Below the pieces are notes generated by a model, which worked only from the letters and a program-made list of their open reading frames with translations, was not told the DNA's origin and did no database searches. Shown here piece after piece: positions 63,104 through 64,000 of a DNA stretch of 64,000 nt. The position numbers and the translations under genes were made by a program. This DNA is from Burkholderiaceae bacterium (GTDB lineage Bacteria > Pseudomonadota > Gammaproteobacteria > Burkholderiales > Burkholderiaceae_B): positions 1 to 64,000 of the forward strand of contig JAGOAJ010000012.1 of the NCBI GenBank assembly GCA_017983955.1, read 5' to 3'. The first letter of the stretch is position 1, and the number at the start of each line of letters is the position of its first letter.

Positions 63104-64000
63104 TCATTCCCCCGACAAGACCACCTGTTCCGGTCCAAAGTATGTCTTGTCGATAGCATCAATAGCGGCGGCGTCCAGACTATCGGCCGCCGCATACAGG
63201 GTCAAGCGCGCCAGCACGTATTCCAGGCGAGCCTGGGTAAGGTCTAGCTTGGCCCGAAACAATTGATCCTCGGCGTCCAGAATATCCACGATGGTGCGTG
63301 TTCCCGCCTGGTATCCCATTTCGATGGCGCCCAATGCTGCTGCAGTGGATTCAACGGCTGTCACCAGGGCGTCGATACGTCGTGCACCACTAACTACGGC
63401 CTGGTATTGTCGCGTCACTTCCACTGCTACGCCTTCCTGCACTGCAGCAAGTTCCAAAGCAGCACGATCCTTGTTATGGCGTGCCTGGGTAACTTGTGCA
63501 CTGGTTAATCCACCTGAAAAAATAGGTACAGCGATCTGAACCCCGAACGAGCTCACTGTACTATTCTGCAAACGGGTAGAAATTGTTTCACCCACGACCT
63601 TACGCCGTGCCGCAACCAGATCAACTGTGGGTAAATGTCCGCCAAATGCACGGTCGATTTCGTAGTCGGAAATCTGCACGCTAAGCTGAGCTGAGCGTAT
63701 TTCGGCGTTATCTGCGCGGGCTTTCGTTTGCCAGATATTCTGGTTGGGTGAGCTGACCGGCTGGGGCTGGAAATCGCGTTTGAGTGTAGTGAGCCGTTGC
63801 GGGGAACTGCCCAACATTTCCTGAAGCTCGCGCCGCGCCACGATAAGGATGTCTTCGGCGTTGATCACGTCGGCCCGCGACAAGTCTCGCCTGGATTTGG
63901 ATTCTCGCACATCAATGATCGTGCCCTCACCACCTTCGTAGCGGCGCTGCGCCACGATAATCTGCTTTTCGTTGGCTTTCAGCCGGCTCTTGGCAAGCAC
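63104..64000 (-). CDS. TolC-family outer membrane protein, N-terminus beyond window
   Basis: The last 298 or so codons of a TolC-family efflux channel. The frame is open to the window edge, so the GTG there is not the start. Long heptad-rich helices (AELIIVAQRRYEGGEGTIID-like stretches, e.g. IVAQRRYEGGEGTIID and QVTQARHNKDRAALELAAVQ) and MGYQAGTRTIVDILDAEDQL are family repeats, the latter present in both halves. It is likely the tail gene of a type I secretion or efflux operon that continues outside the window. It ends 21 bases from the GntR stop (convergent). Confidence 0.88.
   Translation of the reverse strand: MLAKSRLKANEKQIIVAQRRYEGGEGTIIDVRESKSRRDLSRADVINAEDILIVARRELQEMLGSSPQRLTTLKRDFQPQPVSSPNQNIWQTKARADNAEIRSAQLSVQISDYEIDRAFGGHLPTVDLVAARRKVVGETISTRLQNSTVSSFGVQIAVPIFSGGLTSAQVTQARHNKDRAALELAAVQEGVAVEVTRQYQAVVSGARRIDALVTAVESTAAALGAIEMGYQAGTRTIVDILDAEDQLFRAKLDLTQARLEYVLARLTLYAAADSLDAAAIDAIDKTYFGPEQVVLSGE

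Overview
The window is a stretch of bacterial chromosome, most likely from a betaproteobacterium of the Alcaligenaceae (Bordetella/Pusillimonas/Advenella-like). This is inferred from protein style and gene order: rsmB-DUF4390-ntrY-ntrX, dacA-dat-DUF493-lipB-lipA, birA-coaX, hslV-hslU beside dksA, and metK divergent from two lpxL genes. No database was consulted. Genes are densely packed with many ATGA overlaps. No rRNA, tRNA, CRISPR array or complete insertion sequence was seen. The genes at both edges are cut.

Layout. 0-5 kb: the end of 5-formyl-THF cyclo-ligase, then a methyl-cycle cluster on the minus strand (metK, DUF1289, ahcY behind an S-adenosylhomocysteine riboswitch, a small membrane protein, metF). 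5-8.5 kb: two lipid A acyltransferases, DUF484 and xerC, with the usual dapF missing. 8.6-13.8 kb: a zinc region with znuABC, a 54-residue membrane protein not previously separated out, a Zur box, zur, a His-rich COG0523 GTPase and a DksA with only one zinc-finger cysteine. 13.9-17.4 kb: hslVU, a CusF-like protein, a cobalamin adenosyltransferase and a CMD-family protein. 17.5-25.5 kb: an operon for a dipeptide-type ABC importer, an N-formylglutamate amidohydrolase and a class III aminotransferase. 25.6-29 kb: a denitrification cluster (nirK, cytochrome c, Crp/Fnr regulator, nirV-like). 29-34.2 kb: lipoate synthesis with dacA and dat. 34.3-41.6 kb: birA, coaX, galU, waaA, waaC and a few single genes. 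41.6-46.7 kb: NtrY and an NtrX-like regulator lacking its AAA+ domain, DUF4390, rsmB. 46.8-55 kb: rimO, kynBA, fmt, def, dprA, HMG-CoA lyase and others. 55.1-63.1 kb: a more AT-rich catabolic block (acyl-CoA dehydrogenase, TRAP transporter, class III CoA-transferase, citryl-CoA-lyase-like protein, PaaG-like crotonase) divergent from a GntR regulator with two matching 19-bp operators. 63.1 kb to the end: part of a TolC-family protein.

The most unusual signals are: (1) a 101-bp repeat present twice (8526-8626 and 27274-27374, opposite orientations), whose 46-bp core is nearly identical while its terminal arms differ between copies yet stay self-complementary within each copy; (2) the zinc locus with its small membrane protein and cysteine-poor DksA; (3) the 55-63 kb catabolic block, which looks like uptake, CoA-activation, oxidation and carbon-carbon cleavage of a branched or dicarboxylic acid; (4) losses from conserved gene sets (dapF, the NtrX AAA+ domain, a SPOR domain).
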